Numbered from the stretch's first letter, positions 41,307 to 50,642 are shown. The stretch: DNA of 64,000 nt from Alloalcanivorax xenomutans (GCF_900217905.1 NZ_OBMO01000009.1:117347-181346), one strand, 5' to 3'. The notes: generated by a model from the sequence alone, not told the origin. A program made the numbers and translations.

Positions 41307-42533
41307 ATGGCTATGACGGAGAATAAAAAAGCGCTGGATGGTGTCCGGGTGGTGGAGTTCGGCCAGTTCATCGCGGGCCCCGGCGCCACCCAGATTCTGG
41401 CGGATCTGGGCGCCGACGTGATCAAGATTGAAAGCTTCAACGGCGATAACAGCCGGAAGTTCGGTGTCAGTGAGAAAAGCGGTTATCGCAGTGGCATGTT
41501 CATGGCCTATAACCGTGGCAAGAAATCCATAACCCTGGATCTGCGCAACCCCGAAGGCGTGGAAATCGCCCGCAAGCTGGCCCTGCGGGCCGATGTGGTG
41601 GTGCAAAACACTCGTGTGGGCGTGATGGAAAGTATCGGTCTGGACGCGGCCACTCTGCGCGCTGAAAAGCCGGGCCTGATCTACGCTTCCATTTCCGGAT
41701 TCGGCACTGGCGGCCCTTCCCGGGAGCGCCCCGGGCTGGATATCGCCGCGCAGGCGGAAAGCGGCATGATGTCGCTGACCGGTGAGCCGGGAGGCACACC
41801 GCTGAAAACCGGGTTCGCCGTGGTCGACGCGGCCACCGCCACGGCCACCGCCAACGCCGTGCTCGCCGCCTTGTTCCGTTTTGCCCGGACCGGCGAAGGA
41901 GAAACCATCGAAGCCTCCCTGCTGGCCACGGCAATCGGATTGCAGTCACAGATCTGGGCGGAGTACGCCTGCTCCGGCAGTTTGCCGCAGAGGGCCGGCA
42001 ATGCTCAGCCACTGGTGGCGCCAGCGGCGGATCTGATCGCCGTGCAGGACGGTTACATTGTCATCTCCGCCTATATGGAGGATCACTGGCAACGGCTGTG
42101 CCGTGCCGTGGAGCTGCCGGACCTGGCCCGGGACGAGCGTTTCGCCACCAGCAACGACCGTGTCAGAAACCGGCCGGCGATGATCGATATTCTGAGTACC
42201 GCTCTGGGTGACTACAAAGGTGAAGAGGCGCGTGCCCAACTGGAGAAGTTCGGTGTGGTCTGTGGGGTGGTGCGGGATTACCGTCAGGTCCGGGCCAGTG
42301 CCGATGTCCAGGCGACCGGTATCTTCAAGCGTGTGAACGACGGCCGGGGCCAGGAGGTGGAGATCCCCGGGCTGCCTTTCACTTTCGCCGACGCCGGTGA
42401 GATGGAGAAACCCTATACGTTGCCCGAACTGGGGGAACATACCCTGGAGGTTCTGGCGCAGATCGGTTTTACGCCGGAACAATGCCAGGCGCTTCTGGAC
42501 AGGAACGTGATCGCGGCTGGCGGCTCGGCATGA
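41307..42533 (+). CDS. CaiB/BaiF family CoA-transferase
   Basis: The 408-residue protein begins ALDGVRVVEFGQFIAGPGAT and includes LADLGADVIKIE and GGPSRERPGLDIAAQAESGM; the invariant Asp that carries the acyl group is probably in RPGLDIAAQA. Class III enzymes move CoA between carboxylates through an intermediate aspartyl anhydride. As the last gene of the tct operon, 21 bp after tctA, it probably activates the imported acid for the acyl-CoA dehydrogenase encoded upstream. Confidence 0.92.
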   Translation: MAMTENKKALDGVRVVEFGQFIAGPGATQILADLGADVIKIESFNGDNSRKFGVSEKSGYRSGMFMAYNRGKKSITLDLRNPEGVEIARKLALRADVVVQNTRVGVMESIGLDAATLRAEKPGLIYASISGFGTGGPSRERPGLDIAAQAESGMMSLTGEPGGTPLKTGFAVVDAATATATANAVLAALFRFARTGEGETIEASLLATAIGLQSQIWAEYACSGSLPQRAGNAQPLVAPAADLIAVQDGYIVISAYMEDHWQRLCRAVELPDLARDERFATSNDRVRNRPAMIDILSTALGDYKGEEARAQLEKFGVVCGVVRDYRQVRASADVQATGIFKRVNDGRGQEVEIPGLPFTFADAGEMEKPYTLPELGEHTLEVLAQIGFTPEQCQALLDRNVIAAGGSA

Positions 42534-42688
42534 TATGGGCCGCATAATAAAAGCAACGTGCTGTCACGCGTCTGCTGTGGACAGCCTCCGGTGAATTGGG
42601 TATTGCTGAATCCATAACCGAGCCGGTTCCCCGTCAGCCAGGGGCCGGCGAATCCGAAGAATCACGACAAGAATAAGGATGCAGCAAC

Positions 42689-43342
42689 TTGCCTAACCGG
42701 TCCGAGCCTCAGCCCCCGGTGGGGGCCCGCGTATTGGCGATACTGCGGCGCCTGCCGCCGGTACGCCGTGCCGAAGCCCGTTTTCAGCATGTGGAAGAAG
42801 AGGTGCTTCGTGGTCTCAGGGAGCGGATGGATGCCCTGGATCCCGGGGCCTCCCGTCATGCCGAATCGTTCCAGAACCGCCTGGCCGTCAGCCTGGAGCA
42901 GGATACCGGCACCCTTGAGCTGGAGATCGTCCAGGGCCTCGCCGGCCATCTGGTTTCCGATGAATGGCGTCTGCTGGCGGCGCTGTCCGACGGTTCCGGT
43001 TATCCAATGCTGACCCTGCGCCGCGCCCGCTGGCGTGACAGCGGGGAAGCGCTGCACCGCTATTCCAGTATCGGCCGCAGTGCCGGCGTGTACGCTCAGG
43101 AATACGTGCCGCTGTATCTGGCCCGTCTGATCAATAATGGTCTGGCGGCGGCGTTGCCGGAACGGGCGTCGCTGCGAATGGATTACGAGCTGTGCGAGGG
43201 CGATGCCACGTTCCGGGAAGCCCTGCGCCGCTGGGACGGGGAGCGGCCGCCGCTGAGGAGCTGTCGCGAGACTCTGGTGATCAGCCCCGCGGGCCAGCGC
43301 CTCTGGGATGCGGTGATGCAACTGGGTGAGGAGGAAAGGTGA
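42689..43342 (+). CDS. Hypothetical protein, partner of DUF445
   Basis: The 217-residue soluble protein has Arg-rich text (ARVLAILRRLPPVRRAEARF, GYPMLTLRRARWRDSGEALH) and no family I recognise. A TTG start follows AAGGA. Its 3' end overlaps the upstream extension of the DUF445 frame, and its stop is two bases from the DUF445 ATG, indicating an operon. Function unknown. Confidence 0.7.
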   Translation: MPNRSEPQPPVGARVLAILRRLPPVRRAEARFQHVEEEVLRGLRERMDALDPGASRHAESFQNRLAVSLEQDTGTLELEIVQGLAGHLVSDEWRLLAALSDGSGYPMLTLRRARWRDSGEALHRYSSIGRSAGVYAQEYVPLYLARLINNGLAAALPERASLRMDYELCEGDATFREALRRWDGERPPLRSCRETLVISPAGQRLWDAVMQLGEEER

Positions 43343-43343
43343 G

Positions 43344-44597
43344 ATGGATTGGTCCCTGATCCTTGCCGACGTACGCGCCAACTGGATTCTCTATCTCTCC
43401 ATGCCGGTGGTGGCGGCCTTGATCGGCTATGTCACCAAGCTGGTGGCGATTCGTATGATGTTCCAGCCGCTGGAGTTCGTCGGTAAACCGCCGTTGCTGG
43501 GCTGGCAGGGGATCGTGCCGCGCCGGGCCGCCACCATGGCCAGCATCGCTTGTGATCTGATGATGGAGCGGCTGTTGAAGCCGGAGGATGTGTTCGACCG
43601 TCTGGACCCGCAACGGGTGGCGGCGGAAATCCGCGATCCGCTTATCGACGTGGTGGAAGACATTACCCGGGAGGTGGCTTCGGAATATCAGCCCGGCCTA
43701 TGGGAAACCCTGCCTGAAGGGATCAAGCGGCGGGTGATCCAGCGTATTCAGAAAGAAGCGCCGCACATGGTCGAACAGATCATGGAAGACATCAAATCCA
43801 ACATCCATCGGGTGTTCGATCTCAAGCACATGGTGGTGAACGCGCTGGTGCGGGACAAGGAACTGCTCAACCGGGTGTTCCTGGAGGCCGGCCATGTGGA
43901 GTTCAAGTTCATTGCCCGCTCCGGTATTTATTTTGGCTTCGCCATCGGCTGTGTTCAGGCGGTGGTCTGGGCGCTGACCCACAACGTCTGGGTGATCCCC
44001 CTGTTCGGTCTGTTCACCGGCTGGTTCACCGATTGGCTGGCGCTGAAGATGATCTTCAACCCGAAGCAGCCAGTGCGCTACTTCGGTATTTTCGAATGGC
44101 AGGGGTTGTTTCTGCGCCGTCGCAAGCAGGTGGCGGCCCGTTATGGCGAACTGGTGGCCCAGGAAATCGTCACCCCGCAGGCGATCATCGAGGAAATCCT
44201 CAAGGGACCGTTATCGGACCGCCTGTTCGCGCTGGTTCAGCGCCAGGTGCAACGCACCCTGGACGAACAGGCCGGGCTGGCCAAGCCCCTGGTGGTGTTC
44301 GCGGTGGGCACCAGCCGTTACCAGCAGATGAAAAAAGCCGTGGCGGAAAAGGTCATGGCGGCGTTGCCGGAGGCGCTTGGTCATGTGGAGGCTTATGCGC
44401 AGGAAGCCATGGACCTGAAGAATCTGCTGGTCACCAAGATGCAGGAACTGACCGAAGAGGAATTCGAGGGTCTGTTGCGGCCGGCTTTCCAGCAGGACGA
44501 GTGGATTCTGATCGCGGTGGGCGCTCTGCTGGGCTTCCTGGTGGGGGAGGTCCAGGTCCATGTCATGCTGCATTTCGCGGTGATGCCTGTGGGGTAG
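43344..44597 (+). CDS. DUF445 membrane protein
   Basis: The 417-residue protein has a hydrophobic start (LYLSMPVVAALIGYVTKLVA), a conserved FTGWFTDWLALKMIFNP loop, a long helical middle part and a C-terminal helix (LIAVGALLGFLVGEVQVHVML). DUF445 proteins are inner-membrane proteins of unknown function. ATG 43344 has GAGGAGGAAAGG upstream. Coupled with the hypothetical gene before it. Confidence 0.85.
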   Translation: MDWSLILADVRANWILYLSMPVVAALIGYVTKLVAIRMMFQPLEFVGKPPLLGWQGIVPRRAATMASIACDLMMERLLKPEDVFDRLDPQRVAAEIRDPLIDVVEDITREVASEYQPGLWETLPEGIKRRVIQRIQKEAPHMVEQIMEDIKSNIHRVFDLKHMVVNALVRDKELLNRVFLEAGHVEFKFIARSGIYFGFAIGCVQAVVWALTHNVWVIPLFGLFTGWFTDWLALKMIFNPKQPVRYFGIFEWQGLFLRRRKQVAARYGELVAQEIVTPQAIIEEILKGPLSDRLFALVQRQVQRTLDEQAGLAKPLVVFAVGTSRYQQMKKAVAEKVMAALPEALGHVEAYAQEAMDLKNLLVTKMQELTEEEFEGLLRPAFQQDEWILIAVGALLGFLVGEVQVHVMLHFAVMPVG

Positions 44598-44630
44598 CGG
44601 ACCGTTAGCGCGCCACGGCCCGCCGGGACT

Positions 44631-45278
44631 CTAATCCACCGCATCCCGTAATGGTGCCAGTGCCTCGTCCACACAGTCTTGCCAGCTTTGCGCGTCCTCG
44701 AAACGGCGATAGCCGCCGCCAGCGCCGAAAGCGCTGGAGATCACCAGGTCCGGAGACAGAGTGCGCAGGAAAATCAAACTCTTGATCAAGGCTTCGTGGT
44801 CGCTCATTGAAGGCAGGAAACCGTTGCGGCCCTGGCCGCCTTCATCGAAGTACAGAGTGTCACCCGTGAAGAGATAGCGGTCGCCGGTGGGGGATTGCAC
44901 CAGAAAACAGGTGCTGCCGGGAGTGTGCCCGGGGGTGGGCAGGATTTCGATGTCGCGCGGATGATGCTCCCGTTGCGCCAGTATCACATCCACCGGGCAG
45001 TATTTTTCAATGTCTTCCAGCTCGCTCCGATGCCCGCACAACTGACTGTTGAAACGGGTCCGGATCACCGCCAGGCTGGCGCCGACTTCGTCGCGGTGAC
45101 TCAGATACTGGCGATGCACGCCGCCGTGATCGGCGAAAGCGGATAACTCATCATCATGACTGGTGTTGTAAAACAACACATTACCCGCCGGATGGGCGTA
45201 GAGGTAGGCGTGGGTCTGCAAGCCGGGAGCAGGGTGTTCCGGCTCGGTCTCCCACAGGTCCTCGGCGATCTGTTTCAT
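44631..45278 (-). CDS. Metallo-beta-lactamase fold hydrolase
   Basis: The 215-residue protein shows the later motifs of the fold (PTPGHTPGSTCFLV and YLFTGDTLYFDEG), but the usual HxHxDH is replaced by LSHRDEVGA, as in a divergent MBL branch; metal binding may be altered. ATG 45278 follows GGAGCGCCAAG. Same direction as, but downstream of, the glyoxalase gene by 114 bp. Substrate unknown; possibly a thioester or lactone. Confidence 0.8.
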   Translation of the reverse strand: MKQIAEDLWETEPEHPAPGLQTHAYLYAHPAGNVLFYNTSHDDELSAFADHGGVHRQYLSHRDEVGASLAVIRTRFNSQLCGHRSELEDIEKYCPVDVILAQREHHPRDIEILPTPGHTPGSTCFLVQSPTGDRYLFTGDTLYFDEGGQGRNGFLPSMSDHEALIKSLIFLRTLSPDLVISSAFGAGGGYRRFEDAQSWQDCVDEALAPLRDAVD

Positions 45279-45392
45279 CTTGGCGCTCCAGGGTTGGCGT
45301 TGAGCCCATGCTAAGACCTCAACCACGGTGGAGGGCAACCCCCCGGCGCTGAAGATGTGACCTTGCTTGGGGTCAGCGGTATCCAGCTGTCC

Positions 45393-45815
45393 TTACCAAC
45401 TGCCGGTGTTCTCCATGGAGGCCCAGGGTTCCCGTGCCGGCAGAGCATCGCCTTTTTGCAGCAATTCCACCGAAATCAGGTCCGGTGAGCGGACGAACGC
45501 CATGTGGCCGTCCCGGGGCGGGCGGTTGATGGTGTAGCCCATGTCCTGGAGGTGTTGGCATAACGCATAAATGTCATCCACCCGGAAGGCCAGGTGGCCA
45601 AAGTTGCGCGCCGAGCCCATGTCCTCTTCCGGGTCCCAATTCCAGGTCAATTCGACTTCCGCTTCCGGGCTTTCCGGCGCGGCGAGGAACACCAGGGTGA
45701 AACGCCCGGCGGGCACTTCCTTGCGGCGGACTTCCTTCAGTCCCAGTCCCTCGCAATAGAAACGCAGGGAGGCATCCAGGTCAGTGACGCGGACCATGGT
45801 GTGCAGGTATTTCAT
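45393..45815 (-). CDS. gloA: Lactoylglutathione lyase-like VOC protein
   Basis: The 140-residue protein resembles glyoxalase I: YLHTMVRVTDLDASLRFYCE, EVELTWNWDPE, NFGHLAFRVDDIYALC and VRSPDLISVELLQKG. The metal ligands His6-like, Glu, His and Glu appear in order. It converts the methylglyoxal-glutathione adduct to S-lactoylglutathione if it is true GloA. The C-terminal extension of about 15 residues is slightly longer than usual. Confidence 0.82.
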   Translation of the reverse strand: MKYLHTMVRVTDLDASLRFYCEGLGLKEVRRKEVPAGRFTLVFLAAPESPEAEVELTWNWDPEEDMGSARNFGHLAFRVDDIYALCQHLQDMGYTINRPPRDGHMAFVRSPDLISVELLQKGDALPAREPWASMENTGSW

Positions 45816-45992
45816 TGGCTGGTCTCCGTGAATCAGGACACTTTTGCAGGCAGGGCGCCCATTTTGTCACGGCGGCCCCGCGGGCTCCAGGGAAGAGGTC
45901 GGGATGCGCCATCGCTTGACCCGGCGGCATGGAGGGGGTTCGATTATGAAAATGAAACCAGATTCCATAACAAATGATAGGGAGAAGCTGTG

Positions 45993-47453
45993 ATGGCGTT
46001 GCATCGTCTGAGCACCACCGAACTGGCCCGGCGTATCCGTGAGGGCGAACTGACTTCCAGTGAGGCGCTGGAATACTTCATAGCCCGTGTGGAGAAGCTG
46101 GATCCGCCGCTTAACGCGGTGGTGGTGCGGCGCTTCGACGAGGCGCGGCAGCGGGCACGGGAGGCGGATGAGGCGCTGGCCCGGGGCGAACACTGGGGTC
46201 CGTTGCACGGGGTGCCAATGACGGTGAAGGAAACCTTCGAAGTGGCCGGCTGGCCCACCACCGCCGGGGTGACGGATCTGGCCGGACATGTTCCACGGCA
46301 GGACGCCGATGCCATTGAGCGGTTGCGCGCCGCCGGCGCGGTACTGTTCGGCAAGACCAACATACCGGCCTACGCCGGCGATCTGCAGAGCTTCAACGAG
46401 ATCTATGGCACCACCAACAATCCGTGGAACCCGGAATTGACTCCGGGCGGCTCCTCCGGCGGTGCCGCCGCCGCGCTGGCCGCCGGCATGACGCCGCTGG
46501 AACTGGGCAGTGATATCGGCGGCTCCATTCGTACCCCGGCGGCGTTCTGCGGTGTGGCGGGTCTGAAGCCGAGCTGGCGGCTGATTCCCACCCGTGGTCA
46601 TATCCCCGGACCACCAGGCGCCCTGTCCACCCGGGACATCTCCGTGGCCGGCCCGATGTCACGGCACGTGGAGGACTTGGAACTGGCCATGGAAATTCTG
46701 GCGGGTCCGGATCAGGACGAAGGTACCGGCTGGCGCTTGCAACTGCCGGAACCGCGCCACCAGCAGCTCGAGTCGTTCCGGGTGGCGGCCTGGCTGGATG
46801 ACCCCCGTTGCCCGGTGGACCGGCGTATCGTCGAGGCCCTGGAGCAATTGACCGGACAATTGGGCCAATGGGGCGTGGAGGTGGACCATGAGGCGCGGCC
46901 CGAGGGGATCGGTCTGTCCGAGGCATACGATGTTTACTATCAGTTGCTTGCCGGCACCATGGGGGTGGGGTTGCCGCCGTCGCTGTACCAGCAGATGGAA
47001 GAAGGGGCCGCCGAGGCCGCTCCGGATGATCAGGGTTACCGGGCCCGCTTCGCTCGTGGCACCACTCAGAGCCATGCGGACTGGCTGCGCGCCAATGAGC
47101 GGAGGACGGTGATGCGGCGTCAATGGCGTCAGTTCTTCCAGGACCACGACGTGTTGCTGTGTCCGGTGGTACAGACGTTGCCGTTCAGCCACCGGCAGAC
47201 GCCGGGCCCGGATCAGCGTACGCTGACCGTGAACGGAGTGGATCAGCCTTATATGGACATCCTGGTCTGGGTGGGGTTGGCCGGGGCGGTCTATTTGCCG
47301 GCGGCGACGCTGCCCATCGGCGTTTCCGCGGAGGGGTTGCCGCTGGCCGTGCAGATCATCGGCCCCTACCTGGAGGATCGTACCGTGCTGCGTTTCGCCC
47401 GGTTGCTGCAGGAACGGCTGGAAGCCTTGCCAGAACCGCCTTTGGGCGGCTAA
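45993..47453 (+). CDS. Amidase (amidase signature family)
   Basis: The 486-residue protein has the Ser-Ser-Lys triad: Lys79 in MTVKETF, Ser154/155 in PGGSSGGAAAALAAG and Ser178 in IGGSIRTPAAFCG. It hydrolyses a carboxamide to acid and ammonia. ATG 45993 after AGGGAGAAGC is preferred. It precedes the TRAP operon at 47655 by 200 bp and could generate or consume the acid imported there; that link is inference. Confidence 0.9.
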   Translation: MALHRLSTTELARRIREGELTSSEALEYFIARVEKLDPPLNAVVVRRFDEARQRAREADEALARGEHWGPLHGVPMTVKETFEVAGWPTTAGVTDLAGHVPRQDADAIERLRAAGAVLFGKTNIPAYAGDLQSFNEIYGTTNNPWNPELTPGGSSGGAAAALAAGMTPLELGSDIGGSIRTPAAFCGVAGLKPSWRLIPTRGHIPGPPGALSTRDISVAGPMSRHVEDLELAMEILAGPDQDEGTGWRLQLPEPRHQQLESFRVAAWLDDPRCPVDRRIVEALEQLTGQLGQWGVEVDHEARPEGIGLSEAYDVYYQLLAGTMGVGLPPSLYQQMEEGAAEAAPDDQGYRARFARGTTQSHADWLRANERRTVMRRQWRQFFQDHDVLLCPVVQTLPFSHRQTPGPDQRTLTVNGVDQPYMDILVWVGLAGAVYLPAATLPIGVSAEGLPLAVQIIGPYLEDRTVLRFARLLQERLEALPEPPLGG

Positions 47454-47568
47454 ACCGGCCTGATTCCATTAAAAATGACCCAGTAGTCGTGGAAACGAAA
47501 TAAGACAAAAGTGGGTATGGCGATGAGGGATCCTGTGTTAAATTTGCGCGGAATCTCATTATTTTGAT

Positions 47569-47595
47569 CACCTATTTCGCTATGCGAAATAGGTG
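47569..47595. promoter_or_regulatory. Long IclR-like palindrome before the third TRAP operon
   Basis: Arms CACCTATTTCGC (47569-47580) and GCGAAATAGGTG (47584-47595) are exactly complementary around TAT, 59 bp before the binding-protein start. The core matches the site at 31543-31557. No regulator gene adjoins this operon, so a regulator elsewhere must act here. Confidence 0.65.
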
Positions 47596-47654
47596 TCGCT
47601 TTGACCCAAACCGGTGGCGCTCACCACCCGAGAAGAAAAAGCAGGAGAACTAGA

Positions 47655-48698
47655 ATGGTTCTATTAGCACAACTCCGTAAGCATCTGGTCACGGCCGCCG
47701 CCGCGGTGGCGGTGGCGACCAGCGTTGTTTTGCCCTCCCTGGCCTCCGCCGACGATGTCATCAAATGGAAGGTTCAGTCCCACTGGCCTGGTGCCAGCAG
47801 CTCCTACAAGGACAGTCTGGAACGCATCAAGCGGGTGCTTGAAGAACGCACCGATGGCCGTCTGCAACTGCAATTGTTTGAGTCCGGCGCCCTGTTCAAG
47901 CCCAACGAGACCTTCAACGCGGTCAGCCGTGGCATCATTCAAATGGGTACCATCTCCCCGGGTTACGCCCAGGACAAGCTGAGCCTGGGCGGCATTGCCT
48001 CCGGTCTGCCCTTCGCCTTCCACAACGTGTGGGAAGCGGTGTACTTCCACAAAAACATGGGGTTCGAGGACAAGCTGCGGGCGGAAGCCGCCAAGTACGG
48101 CGTGTACTACTCCACCGACAAGATCTACCCCACCGAAATGGTGCTCAAGAAGCCGGTGGAAAGCTGGGATGATTTCACCAAGCTGAAGATCCGCTCTTCC
48201 GGTGCTTTGCAGAAATTCCTCACCGAGGCTGGTGCCGCTGGCTCCTATATTCCCGGCGGTGAGCTGTACCAGTCGTTGTCCACCGGCGTGGTGGACGGTG
48301 CTCACTGGGGGGCCTCCCAGGGCGCGAAGAGCATGGGCCTGTATGAGGTGGCCAAGTACCACGTCAAACCGGCTCTGAACATCGCCGGCACCGACGTCTT
48401 CATCGTCAGCCAGAAAGCCCTGGACAAACTGCCGGACGGCATGGCCAAAATCGTCAAGGACGCGTTGGAAGAGCAGTTCTGGCTGCGCACCAACGAGTAT
48501 CTGTACCAGGAGCGGGTTTCCCTGGCCACGGCAATGCGGGACGAAGGCGTGCAGATCAACACGCTGCCCGACGACGTACAAAAGCGCCTGACCGCCACCG
48601 CCCAAAAGACTTGGGATAAAGAAGCCGAGCGCAGCCCCGAGGCGAAAGCCATCGTGGAAGAACTGCGTGGTTTCCTGAAGGACCTCGGTTACCTGTAA
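47655..48698 (+). CDS. dctP: TRAP transporter substrate-binding protein (DctP type)
   Basis: The 347-residue protein has a signal peptide (about 1-32, SLASA-DD) and the DctP region KIRSSGALQKFLTEAGAAGSYIPGGELYQSLSTGVVDGAHWG with the ligand-clamping arginine. The sequence differs widely from the binding protein at 6760, so the ligand is probably different. ATG 47655 follows GCAGGAGAAC. A hairpin separates it from dctQ. Confidence 0.92.
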   Translation: MVLLAQLRKHLVTAAAAVAVATSVVLPSLASADDVIKWKVQSHWPGASSSYKDSLERIKRVLEERTDGRLQLQLFESGALFKPNETFNAVSRGIIQMGTISPGYAQDKLSLGGIASGLPFAFHNVWEAVYFHKNMGFEDKLRAEAAKYGVYYSTDKIYPTEMVLKKPVESWDDFTKLKIRSSGALQKFLTEAGAAGSYIPGGELYQSLSTGVVDGAHWGASQGAKSMGLYEVAKYHVKPALNIAGTDVFIVSQKALDKLPDGMAKIVKDALEEQFWLRTNEYLYQERVSLATAMRDEGVQINTLPDDVQKRLTATAQKTWDKEAERSPEAKAIVEELRGFLKDLGYL

Positions 48699-48720
48699 CG
48701 GATGACCGTCAGGATGATGA

Positions 48721-48744
48721 GGGCGCCCATCGTGGCGCCCTTTT
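48721..48744 (+). terminator. Intercistronic hairpin between dctP and dctQ
   Basis: GGGCGCC (48721-48727) and GGCGCCC (48734-48740) form a 7-bp stem over CATCGT, followed by TTTT. Partial termination or 3'-end protection here would make binding protein in excess over permease, a common device. Confidence 0.7.
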
Positions 48745-48783
48745 CTCGTTCCCGCCCTTCTCTCGACCTATTGGAGGAATCCC

Positions 48784-49335
48784 ATGTCCGCGGTTCGAGC
48801 GTTTATTAATGGGATCACCTGGCTGAACGACCATGTCGGCCGCTGGGTTTCCTATCTGGTGTTCGCGATGTTCGCGTTCCTGATACTGGAGGTGTTCCTC
48901 CGCTACGTGTTCGGTGCGCCCACCGTATGGACCAACGAGCTGACGCAGATGCTCTTCGGGATCTACGGCGTGCTCGCCGGCGGTTATGTCATGGCGCATA
49001 AAGGCCACGTCAACGTGGACCTGTTCCATTCCGCGTTGCCGGTACGGGTGCGCGCCGGCCTGGATGTGATCACCTCCGCGGTGTTCTTTATTTTCGTCGG
49101 GGCACTGCTGTATTTCGGCAGCTCCATGGCATTGGAATCGATCGAGGGTCTGGAAACCTCCTATTCCGCCTGGAACCCGCCGATCTGGCCGATCAAGGCC
49201 TGTATCCCGCTGGGGGCCTTGTTGCTGCTGCTGCAGGGCCTGGCCAAGTTGCTGCAGGACCTGGGCGTGGCCTTCAATTTGATCGATCCGTCGGAGATCA
49301 AGACTCTGGGTGACGAGGAGGAAGACCACCTATGA
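48784..49335 (+). CDS. dctQ: TRAP transporter small permease (DctQ type)
   Basis: The 183-residue protein has four helices and the DctQ stretch AFLILEVFLRYVFGAPTVWTNELTQ. ATG 48784 has a GGAGG site. It overlaps the dctM start by four bases. It stabilises the large subunit in the inner membrane. Confidence 0.9.
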   Translation: MSAVRAFINGITWLNDHVGRWVSYLVFAMFAFLILEVFLRYVFGAPTVWTNELTQMLFGIYGVLAGGYVMAHKGHVNVDLFHSALPVRVRAGLDVITSAVFFIFVGALLYFGSSMALESIEGLETSYSAWNPPIWPIKACIPLGALLLLLQGLAKLLQDLGVAFNLIDPSEIKTLGDEEEDHL

Positions 49336-50642
49336 GTATCGAAATGCTCACCTTGCTGTTCTTCGGTACCCTGCTGCTTTTCGTCTTTCTGGGCGTGCCG
49401 CTGACTTTCGTACTGGGCGGTGTCTCGGTGGTGTTCCTGTATTTCACCTGGGGTGCCGACGCTTTCTATATGGTGGCCTCGCAGATCTGGGGCACGATGG
49501 AAAGTTCCACCCTGGTGGCGATCCCGCTATTCGTGTTCATGGCCATGGTGCTGGAGCGAACCGGGGTGGCCAAGGACCTCTATCATATGATGCACCTGTG
49601 GTGGGGTGGCCTGCGCGGCGGTCTGGCCATCGGTACCCTCGGCATCTGTGCCTTGTTCGCGGCCATGTGTGGTATCAGCGGCGCTGCGGTGGTGGCCATG
49701 GGTACCATTGCTCTGCCGTCGATGCTGGAGCGCGGTTACGACAAGAAGCTGGCGCTGGGGGTGATCAACACCGGCGGCGGCTGGGGAATTCTGATTCCGC
49801 CCAGCATCCTGATGATCCTGTATTCGTTGATCACCGGGGTTTCCGTGGGTCAGATGTTCGCCGCCGGGGTGTTGCCGGGCCTGTTGTTGATGGTGCTGAC
49901 GGTGCTGTACATCGTCGTGCGGTGCGCCTTCCAGCCGAATCTGGCACCGGCCTTGCCCAAGGAAGAACGGGGCAACATGGCGGAGAAGATGCGCGCGCTG
50001 CGGGCGGTGATCCTGCCGATCCTGATCGTGGTGATGGTGCTGGGCTCCATCATCAAGGGCATCACCACCCCTACCGAAGCGGCCGCCGTAGGCGTGTTTG
50101 GTTCCCTGCTTTCCGCCATCGTCTACCGTAAGCTGACCCTGGGCCTGATGCGGGAAGCGGCTCTGCGCACCTTCAAGCTTACCGGTATGATCATGTGGAT
50201 CCTGTTCGCCGCCCACGCCTTCAGTGCCGCTTACCAGAGCATGGGCGCCCAGGCGTTGATCGAAGGGCTGATGACGTCGATCCCCGGCGGTCCCTGGGCG
50301 ATCATTATTTCCATGATGGTGATCGTGTTCCTGCTGGCGATGGTGCTGGATCCCGTGGGTATCATGCTGATCACGCTGCCGGTGTTCATGCCAATCGTAC
50401 AGAGTCTGGGTTTTGATCCGATCTGGTTCGGCATCCTGTTCGTGATCAACATGGAGATCGGCTATATGACCCCGCCGTTCGGCTTCAACCTCTTCTATCT
50501 GAAAGGGGTGGCGCCACCGGATGTCAGTATGCGTGATATCTACTCCTCGGTGATTCCGTTCGTGATCGTGGAAATCATCGGCCTGGCCCTGATCATGATG
50601 TTCCCGGAAATTGCCACCTACCTGCCCCAAGCCCTGTTCTAG
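49332..50642 (+). CDS. dctM: TRAP transporter large permease (DctM type)
   Basis: The 436-residue protein has about 12 helices with AIPLFVFMAMVLERTG, LIPPSILMILYSLITG and YMTPPFGFNLFYLKGVAPPD. It is the ion-coupled carrier. Complete, and more like permeases for aromatic or keto acids than the first DctM in the window only in length; specificity is not predictable. Confidence 0.92.
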   Translation: MSIEMLTLLFFGTLLLFVFLGVPLTFVLGGVSVVFLYFTWGADAFYMVASQIWGTMESSTLVAIPLFVFMAMVLERTGVAKDLYHMMHLWWGGLRGGLAIGTLGICALFAAMCGISGAAVVAMGTIALPSMLERGYDKKLALGVINTGGGWGILIPPSILMILYSLITGVSVGQMFAAGVLPGLLLMVLTVLYIVVRCAFQPNLAPALPKEERGNMAEKMRALRAVILPILIVVMVLGSIIKGITTPTEAAAVGVFGSLLSAIVYRKLTLGLMREAALRTFKLTGMIMWILFAAHAFSAAYQSMGAQALIEGLMTSIPGGPWAIIISMMVIVFLLAMVLDPVGIMLITLPVFMPIVQSLGFDPIWFGILFVINMEIGYMTPPFGFNLFYLKGVAPPDVSMRDIYSSVIPFVIVEIIGLALIMMFPEIATYLPQALF

